Assembly: GCA_013400975.1 (NCBI GenBank)
Contig: WBMZ01002717.1
Span: forward strand, 62,001 to 126,000
Origin: Atrichornis clamosus
Taxonomy: Eukaryota; Chordata; Aves; Passeriformes; Menuridae
Length of the DNA: 64,000 nucleotides
Direction: 5' to 3'
Shown: piece by piece, positions 63,830 to 64,000 of the stretch
Numbering within the stretch: position 1 is the first letter of the stretch
Layout: each line of letters starts with the position of its first letter
Translations under genes and position numbers: made by a program
The notes under the pieces: generated by a model
The model's input: the letters and a program-made list of their open reading frames with translations, nothing else
What the model was told of the DNA's origin: nothing
The model's database searches: none

Positions 63830-64000
63830 GGCAGAAGCCATTCTGCGGAAAGGGAGAAGTGCCAACCACATGTTGCTACCAGAGCCAGCCTGCCATCCCG
63901 GCTCAGCAGCCAGCCATTCTGGGCACACAGGCACAGGCTGATGCTTGTTTCAGGGATCACTAACACATCCTCCGGAGATAACGTTAAGCTCACTGGCCAG
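63830..64000. other. GC-richer window edge, nothing assigned
   Basis: The last 170 bases are richer in GC and hold scattered CpG pairs (for example TCTGCGG, TCCCGGC, TCCGGAG, AACG). An open minus-strand frame of 90 codons (63,721-63,993) covers it without recognisable features. The window ends here, so it cannot be judged whether this leads into an exon or a CpG-rich promoter. Confidence 0.5.

Noticed and set aside
1..64000. tRNA, snRNA, rRNA fragments, CRISPR arrays, bacterial operons
   Set aside because: No tRNA B-box-like element, small-RNA signature or regularly spaced repeats were seen by eye, and the composition is vertebrate rather than bacterial.

Overview
The window reads as noncoding vertebrate DNA, most likely from a bird and plausibly a songbird. 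I see no complete protein-coding gene, no RNA gene and no CpG island. It is AT-rich and strongly CpG-depleted, with homopolymer runs and short open frames scattered on both strands, as expected by chance. The bird assignment rests on two repeats. One is an LTR at 31,338-31,838 of a family I recognise from neoavian genomes. The other is a CR1 LINE 3' end at 42,724-42,780 with the usual GGTC-CTTCCAAC-type end and a decayed ATTCTATGAT-like tail. A third, much older repeat at about 54,385-54,508 follows the order of MIR SINE blocks. Family names come from memory, because no database search was possible.

Layout. From 1 to 31,337 there is unique noncoding DNA with a perfect 32-bp tandem duplication (5,287-5,350), A/C-rich simple sequence (8,330-8,430), two GC-richer patches (14,690-14,900 and 20,785-20,965), a 34-base purine run and a facing pair of G/T-rich and A/C-rich stretches near 26 kb. 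The LTR follows. From 31.8 to 50.6 kb there is more unique sequence, with the CR1 end, a 10-bp-stem hairpin, small duplications, a run of 12 G, a GC-rich but CpG-poor block (45,640-46,320) and a run of 20 A. From 50.6 to about 55.5 kb the plus strand changes from C over G to mostly G over C. From 55.5 kb to the end there is unique sequence with an 11-bp-period minisatellite and a 19-bp duplication.

How the pieces may fit. In sampled lines of the first 50 kb the plus strand tends to have A over T and C over G. That is the pattern expected if this DNA is transcribed from the minus strand. The LTR and the CR1 end both lie on the plus strand, antisense to such a transcript, which is the orientation usually tolerated in introns. 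Two of the best exon-like segments (9,239-9,376 and 49,802-49,847) are on the minus strand. The simplest model is a large intron or a long noncoding transcription unit on the minus strand, possibly starting near 50-51 kb. This is inference from hand-sampled counts and by-eye splice sites. I did not find a clearly novel biological system.
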